Of a stretch of DNA of 40,196 nucleotides, positions 31,045-37,691 are shown in pieces. The notes under the pieces were generated by a model that had not been told where the DNA came from, did not search any database, and saw only the letters and a list, made by a program, of their open reading frames with translations. Every line of letters begins with the position of its first letter. Position 1 is the first letter of the stretch. The stretch is taken from contig JACOSB010000065.1 in NCBI GenBank assembly GCA_016179105.1, forward strand, positions 1 to 40,196, in the 5' to 3' direction. Position numbers and translations under genes: made by a program. Origin of the DNA: Candidatus Acetothermia bacterium. GTDB taxonomy: Bacteria > Bipolaricaulota > Bipolaricaulia > RBG-16-55-9 > DRXL01.

Positions 31045-32046
31045 CTAGGGTTTCGATCGCTTCTGCCAGTTCTGTAACAATTCCTTCTCTTTTTCGGGCT
31101 TGAGCCCACTCCGTCGTTCAGTGTTCGACGGGCGCGTCGTGTTCCACGCCAGTGTATCTCGAATTGTCTCTGCAATCGGGCGAAACTTGAGGCCTGCCGT
31201 GATTGCTTTTTGGCAATTCACGGCCGAAAAGCCAGCGTTGTCTTTCTCTTGCGGAACCCACAGAGGGATTTCTGTCCAGGGTGTCACTTTGGATTCTAGG
31301 AGAAATTTTTCGTCGACCCAGACGAAGCGCGCATCGCTTTTACTGACGGCTTTACATCCTTCTAAAACTGTTCCGAGAGTTAGCGTATACTCAGGACCGG
31401 TCGCGTTGTAAATCCCGATCTTTTTTTGTTCAACCATCTTGAGGGTCCATTGAGCCAGATCTCTACCATCAATGATCTGGACGAGATACTCGGGTTGACC
31501 GGGGGCGAGCACCTCTCCGCCTTGGGCGATGCGTGCTGGCCAGTACGTGAAGCGATCACTCGGGTCGTGCGGGCCAACGATGAGACCTGGACGCACATTG
31601 AGCATACGGCCGGGCATTGCTCTCTCGGCCGCTTGTTCGCAGAGTGCTTTCAACGGACCATACGTTTCTCCCGTTATTTGCTCAACGCTTTCGTCTTTGA
31701 GCTTGCCCACCGGCGCGCTCTCATCCATATCGGGCTTGCTAAAATCAGCGAAGACCGAGATGCTAGAAATAAATGTGTAATGGTCTACTGAGTTTGCCAA
31801 AAACTCTGCCGAGGCTTTTACGACGCGAGGCACGTAGCCGCACGTATCGATGACGGCATCCCAGCGTCGGCCCTTGAGCGCGTTCAAATCCCCATCGCGA
31901 TTTCCGCGAAGTTTTTCGACGTTAGGGTACAAATCAGCGTTATGCTGACCTCGGTTGAAAAGAGTTACTGTATGCCCCGACGCGAGCGCGGCATCGACCA
32001 GATGACGGCCGAGAAAGATCGTGCCCCCAAGAATCAAAAATTTCAT
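31045..32046 (-). CDS. NAD-dependent epimerase/dehydratase (extended SDR)
   Basis: 333 residues from the ATG at 32046; a second ATG at 32055 is possible and neither has a clear ribosome site. The N-terminus is a Rossmann fold, MKFLILGGTIFLGRHLV, with the nucleotide loop GGTxFLG. The extended SDR active site is visible as ETYGPLKALCE near residue 145, giving Tyr and Lys four residues apart. The family acts on nucleotide sugars or related substrates; RNA-binding chloroplast homologues also exist, so the substrate is open. It converges with the GH44-like gene and is divergent from the NHL protein. Confidence 0.88.
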   Translation of the reverse strand: MKFLILGGTIFLGRHLVDAALASGHTVTLFNRGQHNADLYPNVEKLRGNRDGDLNALKGRRWDAVIDTCGYVPRVVKASAEFLANSVDHYTFISSISVFADFSKPDMDESAPVGKLKDESVEQITGETYGPLKALCEQAAERAMPGRMLNVRPGLIVGPHDPSDRFTYWPARIAQGGEVLAPGQPEYLVQIIDGRDLAQWTLKMVEQKKIGIYNATGPEYTLTLGTVLEGCKAVSKSDARFVWVDEKFLLESKVTPWTEIPLWVPQEKDNAGFSAVNCQKAITAGLKFRPIAETIRDTLAWNTTRPSNTERRSGLKPEKEKELLQNWQKRSKP

Positions 32047-32240
32047 AGATGTCATGCTACGCGGTATGAGTCTTTCCCGCAAACACGAGAGACCAGCGCA
32101 TCTGAGCAAAAAGTGTCAGAAATTTCAAATTCACGCTAAAATAGTGAGGCTATCCGACTATCTGAGTCGGTTAACGAATGAGGGGGAGGATCGTTCGATC
32201 ATCAACGGACTCTTTATTTCCTCCAAAGGAGATCAAAACT

Positions 32241-33281
32241 ATGTCAAGGTCCCTGTGTACTCTTTTGGGTCTGGTCGTACTGCTCATCTCGGGCGGGCTT
32301 TCCGGGTCACCCGCCTCCGTCGATCTTTGTGATGGGAAATGCTTAGGGCCAACCGGGCTTGGCGTTGACTCCCGGAATAACATTCTTTACATACTCAGCA
32401 CGGGCAGCACCGAGGGGATACTCCAAAAATGGGCTCTCCGTACCGACAACGCAGGCAAAGTCAGTCTCAATCTTCTCTCCTCGTGCCAACGCCTCGGTAG
32501 CGGCACCGAGATAGGTCCTCCGGGACCCCATGTGCTTCTTTTGCCCGAGGGAGTTTTTCCTCTGCGCTTCTTAAGAGCCTTCGTCGCCGACCAAGATCTG
32601 ATTTTGGTCGCTGATTCGGCAAACCATCGCATTCTCGCACTCAATGACTGTCCGTCTTCCGGCACGGGCATCGCAGGGAATGGTAAGCCAGGTCCCACTT
32701 TCAATTCCCCAACAGTTCTAACCGCCGGTGTTTTCACTCCGCTTTTCGATGTTTTTATTCATCTAATCTTTGTGATCGACACCGGTAACAGCCGCGTCCA
32801 GGTCTATGAAGTCTATTATATGAACCCATCAGGCCAGAAAGACCCTGCCTTCAGGCTTTTCAGTAGTTCCAGCGATTGGCAACTTCCCAAACGACTCGAC
32901 CACCCGAAGGGTATAGCCTTGGTTCCCGATGCTAACCTCCTTTACATTATGGACACGGGAAATGGTGTTGTGGATGTATTACAACTCCCTAGACCGCCGG
33001 TAGAAAGCTTTTTTCGCGGAGACCAGCCAAAGTTCGTTTTCTCGTTCCCTGCAGAAGGAACCGCCATCGCAACCACTAGAATCTACCTCTACGTCGTCAA
33101 CCCTTTTGGGAACAGTGTCCAAGTTTACAATCGCTTTACAGGCCATCTGGTGACGACAATCACCACGGCACTGGACGGGAGCCCACTCGTCAGTCCTCGC
33201 GGGATTTCGGTAGACGATTTTGGTCGCGTTTACGTGAGCGATTACGGCAACAATCGCGTCGTATTGCTGACGCGAAACTGA
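32241..33281 (+). CDS. Exported NHL-repeat beta-propeller protein
   Basis: 346 residues from the ATG at 32241, which follows AAAGGAGA; earlier in-frame ATGs lack a site. The signal peptide ends near LSGSPASV. The mature protein shows repeated NHL-type strands: GPTGLGVDSRNNILYIL, LILVADSANHRILAL, IFVIDTGNSRVQVYE, KGIALVPDANLLYIMDTGN and GISVDDFGRVYVSDYGNNR. These are about five or six blades of a secreted propeller, likely a binding scaffold. Three cysteines near residues 29, 33 and 73 (DLCDGKCLG) could form a disulfide. A strong hairpin follows the stop codon. Confidence 0.82.
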   Translation: MSRSLCTLLGLVVLLISGGLSGSPASVDLCDGKCLGPTGLGVDSRNNILYILSTGSTEGILQKWALRTDNAGKVSLNLLSSCQRLGSGTEIGPPGPHVLLLPEGVFPLRFLRAFVADQDLILVADSANHRILALNDCPSSGTGIAGNGKPGPTFNSPTVLTAGVFTPLFDVFIHLIFVIDTGNSRVQVYEVYYMNPSGQKDPAFRLFSSSSDWQLPKRLDHPKGIALVPDANLLYIMDTGNGVVDVLQLPRPPVESFFRGDQPKFVFSFPAEGTAIATTRIYLYVVNPFGNSVQVYNRFTGHLVTTITTALDGSPLVSPRGISVDDFGRVYVSDYGNNRVVLLTRN

Positions 33282-33293
33282 GCCCCAAAACGC

Positions 33294-33322
33294 GACCACC
33301 TCCCTGATAAGGGGAGGTGGTC
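33294..33322 (+). terminator. Stem-loop after the NHL gene
   Basis: Perfect 11-bp stem GACCACCTCCC/GGGAGGTGGTC around a 7-nt loop, 12 bp after the stop codon. Outer CCCAAA and TTTGGG can extend it. No long T-tract. Confidence 0.6.
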
Positions 33323-33360
33323 TAACTTTGGGTGATCAATACATCACCTCATTTGTATGT

Positions 33361-33406
33361 GGAGCCTCATAGGCTCCTGCTTCTGTCACATCCCCCGTTC
33401 TGGGGG
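33361..33406. other. Two small hairpins ahead of the acetyltransferase gene
   Basis: GGAGCC/GGCTCC with a 5-nt loop (33361-33377), then CCCCC/GGGGG with a 5-nt loop (33392-33406) followed by an AT-rich run. The second could be a terminator for rightward transcription. Nothing else is seen in the 206-bp gap. Confidence 0.35.
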
Positions 33407-33487
33407 CATAAATAATTTTAGATCAAGCGATTTCTGTTTGTCAATGATTTCGGTCATAATCTTTGATAGTCAACAGGAGGCCATCGA

Positions 33488-33913
33488 ATGCTAGAGATTC
33501 GACCAGTTATTGAAACAGACTATGACGCCATCCTTGATCTATGGAATCGCACCGGGCTGCACCACGAACCCCATCGACGTGATAGTCTCTCGGCCTTCCA
33601 ACAGCAACTGAGACATTATGGCGACTGCACTCTGATTGCTGAAGCAAATGGGAAAGTGATCGGCTCCCTGATTGGCACTCATGACGGGCGCAAAGGCTTG
33701 ATCAATCGGTTAGCCGTCGATCCCGATTTTCAAAAACAGGGCATCGCGCGACGCCTCATTGAGGCGGCCGAACACTCGTTTCGCTCTAAAGGAATTGAGA
33801 TCATCACCGCGCTGGTCGCCGTCAGCAATTTGCCCTCACAGATGACATTCACCAAATCCGGCTACGTCGCACGAACCGATGTGATCTACTTCCGCAAAGA
33901 ACTGAAATCTTGA
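33488..33913 (+). CDS. GNAT-family N-acetyltransferase
   Basis: 141 residues of the GNAT fold. Motif A is RLAVDPDFQKQGIARRLIE (about residues 75-93), the acetyl-CoA pyrophosphate loop with Q-x-x-G-I/A. The N-terminal EIRPVIETDYDAILDLWN and the C-terminal YVARTDVIYFRKEL fit small RimI-like or YpeA-like members. The preceding GSLIGTHDGRKGLI strand supports this. The acceptor substrate cannot be told. Ribosome site AACAGGAGG. It stands alone and converges on the MgtC-family gene, with a palindromic repeat between. Confidence 0.9.
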   Translation: MLEIRPVIETDYDAILDLWNRTGLHHEPHRRDSLSAFQQQLRHYGDCTLIAEANGKVIGSLIGTHDGRKGLINRLAVDPDFQKQGIARRLIEAAEHSFRSKGIEIITALVAVSNLPSQMTFTKSGYVARTDVIYFRKELKS

Positions 33914-33922
33914 CCGATTTAA

Positions 33923-33980
33923 CCTCATCCTCGGTTCCCGCTCCCAGTGTTAGGAGAGGGAAGCCGAAGGCAGGGTGAGG
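33923..33980. repeat. CCTCA...TGAGG dispersed-type imperfect palindrome
   Basis: CCTCATCCTCGG at the left is mirrored by CAGGGTGAGG at the right, with CTCC/GGAG in the centre. It lies between convergent genes. The CCCTCACCC...GGGTGAGGG style is another unit often scattered in bacterial genomes (from memory). Confidence 0.5.
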
Positions 33981-33983
33981 GCT

Positions 33984-34409
33984 TCACTTCTTGCGTCGCT
34001 CGAACAAGCGCACCAAGACTAAAATACTCAAGACGATTCCAGTCGAGATCATGCCTAACAAATACTGCCCCACCCCGACGGCCATCCCGATGGCAGCCAT
34101 CGCCCACAAGCCGGCAGCCGTCGTCAGTCCCCGAACAACATCTCCTTCGCGATAAACCGTGCCCGCGCCGAGAAATCCAATCCCCACCACAACTTGAGCC
34201 GCAATGCGACCCGGATCGATCGTCGACCCGGAAGACACAAACGCGGTGATCGAGAGCACCGTGAATAGAGCGGAACCGAAGGCAACCAACATGTATGTTC
34301 TCAAGCCCGCCGGGCGCTGCGCCTGCTCACGCTCCCAACCGATCAACGCGCCCAAGAGCGCCGCGACCAACAATCGTAAGAGCCACTCCCAGTTAAAATT
34401 AACTTCCAC
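33984..34409 (-). CDS. MgtC/SapB family membrane protein
   Basis: 141 residues from the GTG at 34409, chosen because AGGAGGG lies about 9 nt upstream; ATGs further upstream have no site. Four to five membrane segments. The family core LLGALIGWEREQAQRPAGLRTYMLVAFGSALF starts near residue 18, with the conserved GxxRE and GLRT. GIGFLGAGTVYREGDVVRGLTTAAGLW near 77-103 is the second signature. MgtC proteins help survival under magnesium limitation and acid, partly by modulating the F1Fo ATPase; the C-terminal ACT-like extension of true MgtC is missing, as in SapB-type short members. Confidence 0.92.
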   Translation of the reverse strand: MEVNFNWEWLLRLLVAALLGALIGWEREQAQRPAGLRTYMLVAFGSALFTVLSITAFVSSGSTIDPGRIAAQVVVGIGFLGAGTVYREGDVVRGLTTAAGLWAMAAIGMAVGVGQYLLGMISTGIVLSILVLVRLFERRKK

Positions 34410-34532
34410 GTCCTGCTCCCTCCTCATCTTTCTGTTCATTTAGGATGTTTGACAAAACCGACAAAGCGATGCAGTATCATACAAGGCTCTGCGTAGAGGG
34501 ACAAAGTGCTGAGATGCTTCGGTCTACTTCGA

Positions 34533-34563
34533 AATGCCGGTTATCGACGGGATAACCGGCATT
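34533..34563 (+). other. Perfect hairpin over the putative start of the gene at 34534
   Basis: Two 13-nt arms (AATGCCGGTTATC and complement) with a GACGG loop. The only upstream ATG of the following reading frame lies inside the left arm. Transcribed, it would be very stable. Confidence 0.6.
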
Positions 34564-35151
34564 CTGCTGAACAAGCTCGAAGGGCTTTCCGTCGAGCGTT
34601 GCAAAGAAGCCTGCTTCAAACTCCTGCGCTGGGTCTCGCAAACTCTGGTAAAATTCAGGCGGCTCATGGCGAGGGGCAGGGCGCTCTTCTCGTGGATGGC
34701 CTGGCTGTTCTCCAAATTTCTGAAAGGTGAGGCACCTGAAGCTTCTCAAGCTAGGCCAACATCTTCTCCAGAGCAGCGGCTTGGTAGACGCACCGCCGCT
34801 CTAAAATTCTGGCTGAACCAACGAGAGAAGGAATTCGATGAGAAACAAATCTGTGGGGCTTGCAAGCGAATGCACACCAAAGTTGAGCACGATTCTGGCT
34901 TCAATGATGACGGTAGCGGGAAATGGAACTGCATGGGCTGGGCGCGGATGAAGATCGCTCATCTTGAAGATGAACTGCATGAATTACATAAACGAAATGA
35001 ACGGGCGGAGGTGGAGAAGAGTTACCTCTCGGCGAAAATCAGAGACGTTCAAACACCCGAGACACGGCAGCTGACTATCCAAGATATCGCTCAGCGCTTT
35101 GGGCTAACAATCAGTCAGGTGAAGCACATGTTTAGGATGATTTCCAACTAA
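34534..35151 (+). CDS. Protein of unknown function with Cys/His cluster and C-terminal HTH-like segment
   Basis: Up to 205 residues; the start is uncertain because the first ATG lies in a hairpin without a ribosome site, and in-frame ATGs at 34666 or 34693 are alternatives. The first 65 residues have odd composition and may not be coding. Residues about 80-205 are convincing: ICGACKRMHTK (about residues 106-116) followed by a Trp-Asn-Cys (about 131-133) suggests a small zinc-binding site, then a charged coiled-coil-like helix (about 138-166). LTIQDIAQRFGLTISQVKHMF at the end resembles a helix-turn-helix. Possibly a DNA-binding regulator. A TTGACA at 34449 could be a -35 box. No family recognised. 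Confidence 0.55.
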   Translation: MPVIDGITGILLNKLEGLSVERCKEACFKLLRWVSQTLVKFRRLMARGRALFSWMAWLFSKFLKGEAPEASQARPTSSPEQRLGRRTAALKFWLNQREKEFDEKQICGACKRMHTKVEHDSGFNDDGSGKWNCMGWARMKIAHLEDELHELHKRNERAEVEKSYLSAKIRDVQTPETRQLTIQDIAQRFGLTISQVKHMFRMISN

Positions 35152-35172
35152 GTCGTAGCTTATCGTTACAAG

Positions 35173-35646
35173 TTAGAAATCCATACGGGTAGCTTCTGTC
35201 TCAGCCTCGCCGCGACTTTCGGTAGGTTTCCCTGTCTGATCAAATGCGCCGTACTCGATCACCGATTTGAAGGATTTTCCATCTTCGGAGAGAGTACTTT
35301 TTTCAACCAACTCTCCGTGGCCCCCTGGCAACCAGCCTCCACCTTTGGCCAGGTCTTCAAAATCGATGGGAGTCTTCGTCCAATAAAAAGAGTACTTGGC
35401 CTCAAACTGTCGTTGCCCGGTCTTTCTCCCCACGCCATAAGCAGGGGGTACGGGAGGAGCGGCGTCGTAATTCGAAGACTCTGTCATAGTACCACCCGCG
35501 TTGAACACATACATAAATTCAAGGTCTTTGATTGCAGCATATGGACCATTCTTGAACTGCACTTTCCCTCGCCAAGCTCCCACAAGATTGTTGTTTCCTG
35601 AATCTTTGTTCGTTTGGGAAGAAGACGCGGGGGAAATAGCAGACAT
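35173..35646 (-). CDS. Conserved hypothetical protein, lipocalin-like
   Basis: 157 residues without signal peptide. The sequence LVGAWRGKVQFKNGP (about residues 21-35), LEFMYVFNAGGTMTESS near 42-58, APPVPPAYGV near 63-72, RQFEAKYSFYW near 79-89 and LSEDGKSFKSVIEYGAFDQTG near 119-139 belongs to a small family of bacterial hypotheticals with a GTW/GAW lipocalin-like opening (from memory). A beta-barrel that binds a small ligand is plausible. The frame converges on the gene at 34534 with 21 bp between the stops. The ribosome site is weak (AGGA). Confidence 0.72.
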   Translation of the reverse strand: MSAISPASSSQTNKDSGNNNLVGAWRGKVQFKNGPYAAIKDLEFMYVFNAGGTMTESSNYDAAPPVPPAYGVGRKTGQRQFEAKYSFYWTKTPIDFEDLAKGGGWLPGGHGELVEKSTLSEDGKSFKSVIEYGAFDQTGKPTESRGEAETEATRMDF

Positions 35647-35748
35647 TTAAGTCCTACAGAACGGCTCATTAGATTCTGGCTAGACGATTGATGCAGACTG
35701 TTGTTAGTGCTTGGTGCTTCTCGCTCGGTTGAGCGTCAAGTGGCAATT

Positions 35749-36627
35749 TTATTTTCCATACACATAAGCCGCCCCAATCTTGGCCCCAGTTGCCCCAACG
35801 AGGATGGTATTACTGTCGATCGCAACGGTAGTTCCGAAGGAGTCAGATTGTGAACCATCGGACGCTGTCAGCTTGGCTAACTGCGTGAAAGAGTCAATCG
35901 TGACCGGATACTGCGCTAGAGAATCCTCTACTATGAGTACAATTCCGTTGGCGGTCAATGCCATCTGAGCTCTTAAGGTTTTTCCCTGTACATCCCATGC
36001 CCGCAGCCCGCTGTAATTCAGCACGGCTGAGCCACTATCATTTACCCAAGTGATTCCGGTTCGATCTTGCCCCAAGGCGGGCTTCAAGTTCCCCTGCGTT
36101 GCTAGGTGCACTTCCAAAAGTGACCGTGTGCTTCGCATGGTCGGCGCAACTGCGATTGTGAATCCCTGGTGCACCCCACGATGATCGTTCACATACTGTT
36201 CGACAAGATTTCCGCGTCGGTACTCAATCCTATTTTGATCGACGTACGGCTGCACTGGAGAGACAGGCTGAATCCGCTCGCCATAACTATAGCCGGTCAG
36301 CATGAGACTCCAGGTCCAACTCGTGTTCTTTGTGCTTGGCCTGACTTCAAATCCTTCCGCTGAGAAACGAGATTTCATACCGCGATTGGGCGCAAGATAA
36401 CTCGCACCTAGCGCTTGCAGCGCATACTGATCCCGTTCGATCGAGGCTTGAATATTCTTCCATGCTTCCGCCGTGAGACCCTGGTGGACTACTTCGGGTT
36501 TTATGAGTTGATATACCGCACCAGACGCACCCAGAACACTTGGAGCGGATGAGGTGGCTCCAAGTACAATCACCACGCCAAACAGGCAAAGTAACACGAC
36601 CCGACCGATAGGCAAACTCCTGAACAT
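35749..36627 (-). CDS. Exported protein with a single C-terminal FG-GAP-like repeat, apparently truncated
   Basis: 292 residues from the ATG at 36627, which has AGAGGAGG upstream. Signal peptide at residues 1-30. The body (about 35-240) is beta-rich with no family recognised. The last 40 residues, KLTASDGSQSDSFG, then VAIDSNTILVGATGA and AAYVYGK, form one FG-GAP-like propeller repeat. Such repeats normally come in sets of five to seven, and the protein ends right after the first. A premature end or a naturally short variant are both possible. The 100 bases after the stop do not continue the repeat in any frame I can read. Confidence 0.7.
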   Translation of the reverse strand: MFRSLPIGRVVLLCLFGVVIVLGATSSAPSVLGASGAVYQLIKPEVVHQGLTAEAWKNIQASIERDQYALQALGASYLAPNRGMKSRFSAEGFEVRPSTKNTSWTWSLMLTGYSYGERIQPVSPVQPYVDQNRIEYRRGNLVEQYVNDHRGVHQGFTIAVAPTMRSTRSLLEVHLATQGNLKPALGQDRTGITWVNDSGSAVLNYSGLRAWDVQGKTLRAQMALTANGIVLIVEDSLAQYPVTIDSFTQLAKLTASDGSQSDSFGTTVAIDSNTILVGATGAKIGAAYVYGK

Positions 36628-36999
36628 TAAAGAGACCTCCTCTGAAGGTGACAATCAACCTAACTGCTAGCCTACAACTACTTGTCTCGATCAGTCAAAT
36701 CGAACTTACGTTTCAAGCATATCGTGCCGATTGCCAGCCGTATTGAATTATGTAACTGAAGTTAACACTTCCGCTATGGTCTATCGATCGCGCCAAAGCG
36801 CTCAATTTCTGTTTCGAAACCTACTGATAGGACAAAGTTGTCTCTTCAGGCACTCCTTGAGGACGACCTGAGCTTGCGACTCGCTGTAGAGGTGTGCTCA
36901 AGGCAATGCGCTCAGTTAATGTTCACAAGACCGCCAAGTTGTCTTCTTGGCCGGTAAAGAGGTACAGAGGGTGTCCGAGGTGCAAATGGCGTAGCTAGT
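36628..36999. other. Intergenic stretch, no gene seen
   Basis: About 370 bases between two minus-strand genes. No open frame of credible composition, no tRNA and no strong hairpin seen. It holds the ribosome site of the gene at 36627 and probably its promoter, but no convincing -35/-10 pair could be picked. Confidence 0.4.
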
Positions 37000-37473
37000 C
37001 TAGGGTCTAATTTCGAGGGTGAGCCATCCAGCCAGAGGACCCTCGCTGGCCACCACCAGACCCTGCACTGTGTAGCGTCCCGTCTCTCGGAGCCCCGGAA
37101 TTTCAGCAGAGAAGAAGAGCTCCGGCCGTGGCGGGCCTAGTGTCTCTGTCCCTAAGACTGGCGCGAATTGCTTATCCTGCGACCAGCGGAAGACCGCTCG
37201 ACCCTTGCTGTCTAGCACGAGGAAGTCAAAGCGCTGGGTGTCTTTGAAGTGTAAGGATATTGCTTGGCCCGTGCGATTGAACAGTGTCAGGCTGAGGCGG
37301 ATGGATTCACTGGGCCTGTACACGGTGCGCTCACTCGCCAGGGTTAGGCCATAACTGCTCATCAGATCTTGCCTCATACTACTCCACAGGCTTTGCGTGC
37401 TGACAACGAGCCCCACGAGGCCGAGAACCACGGTCAGCTTCCCAGGGTGTAGGAAGTCCCTATAAAATAACAC
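37000..37473 (-). CDS. Membrane-anchored or exported BsuPI-domain protein (putative proteinase inhibitor)
   Basis: 157 residues. A hydrophobic segment at residues 13-29 is a signal or anchor. Residues about 50-130 match the BsuPI pattern: LTLFNRTGQAISLHFKDTQ, FDFLVLDSKGRAVFRWSQ, DKQFAPVLG and GRYTVQGLV. BsuPI of Bacillus inhibits the major intracellular subtilisin-like protease; bacterial relatives are mostly exported and untested. It lies immediately downstream of the lipoprotein subtilase on the same strand, 218 bp away, with a terminator between. An inhibitor or chaperone role for that protease is an inference from this arrangement. Confidence 0.8.
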   Translation of the reverse strand: MLFYRDFLHPGKLTVVLGLVGLVVSTQSLWSSMRQDLMSSYGLTLASERTVYRPSESIRLSLTLFNRTGQAISLHFKDTQRFDFLVLDSKGRAVFRWSQDKQFAPVLGTETLGPPRPELFFSAEIPGLRETGRYTVQGLVVASEGPLAGWLTLEIRP

Positions 37474-37571
37474 ATCTTTTGCACCTGCTTCAGGGGTGAG
37501 CGAAGCACCAACGGAGCAGCGTTTCCTGCCGGTGTCGGCAGCTTCTGGTACTCACTGTATCTGATAAGGAC

Positions 37572-37602
37572 AAAAAGGCGGCACCCTTGGGGCACCGCCT
37601 TT
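37572..37602 (-). terminator. Rho-independent terminator after the subtilase gene
   Basis: On the minus strand an 8-bp stem AAAGGCGG/CCGCCTTT closed by an inner GCCCC/GGG helix is followed by TTTTTGTCC. It lies 90 bp after the subtilase stop and ahead of the BsuPI gene. Confidence 0.7.
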
Positions 37603-37691
37603 CGAGACAATTATCGACAATGTTGATGATCTTTTTTCGTTGTCTCACTGAGCACTGTGGACACGGTCAGCGAGACCGAGATCGTCCAATG

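Noticed and set aside
34449..34480. Promoter TTGACA with TATCAT
   Set aside because: The spacer would be 20 bp and no better -10 lies at 17-18 bp; kept only as a remark.
34500..34560. Second TPP-like element because of GCTGAGATG
   Set aside because: The downstream ACCC, GAACCTGATC and TAATGCC blocks are missing.
34477..34749. A 90-codon minus-strand frame opposite the start of the gene at 34534
   Set aside because: No ribosome site and biased composition; its start lies inside the more credible plus-strand coding part. The region stays ambiguous.
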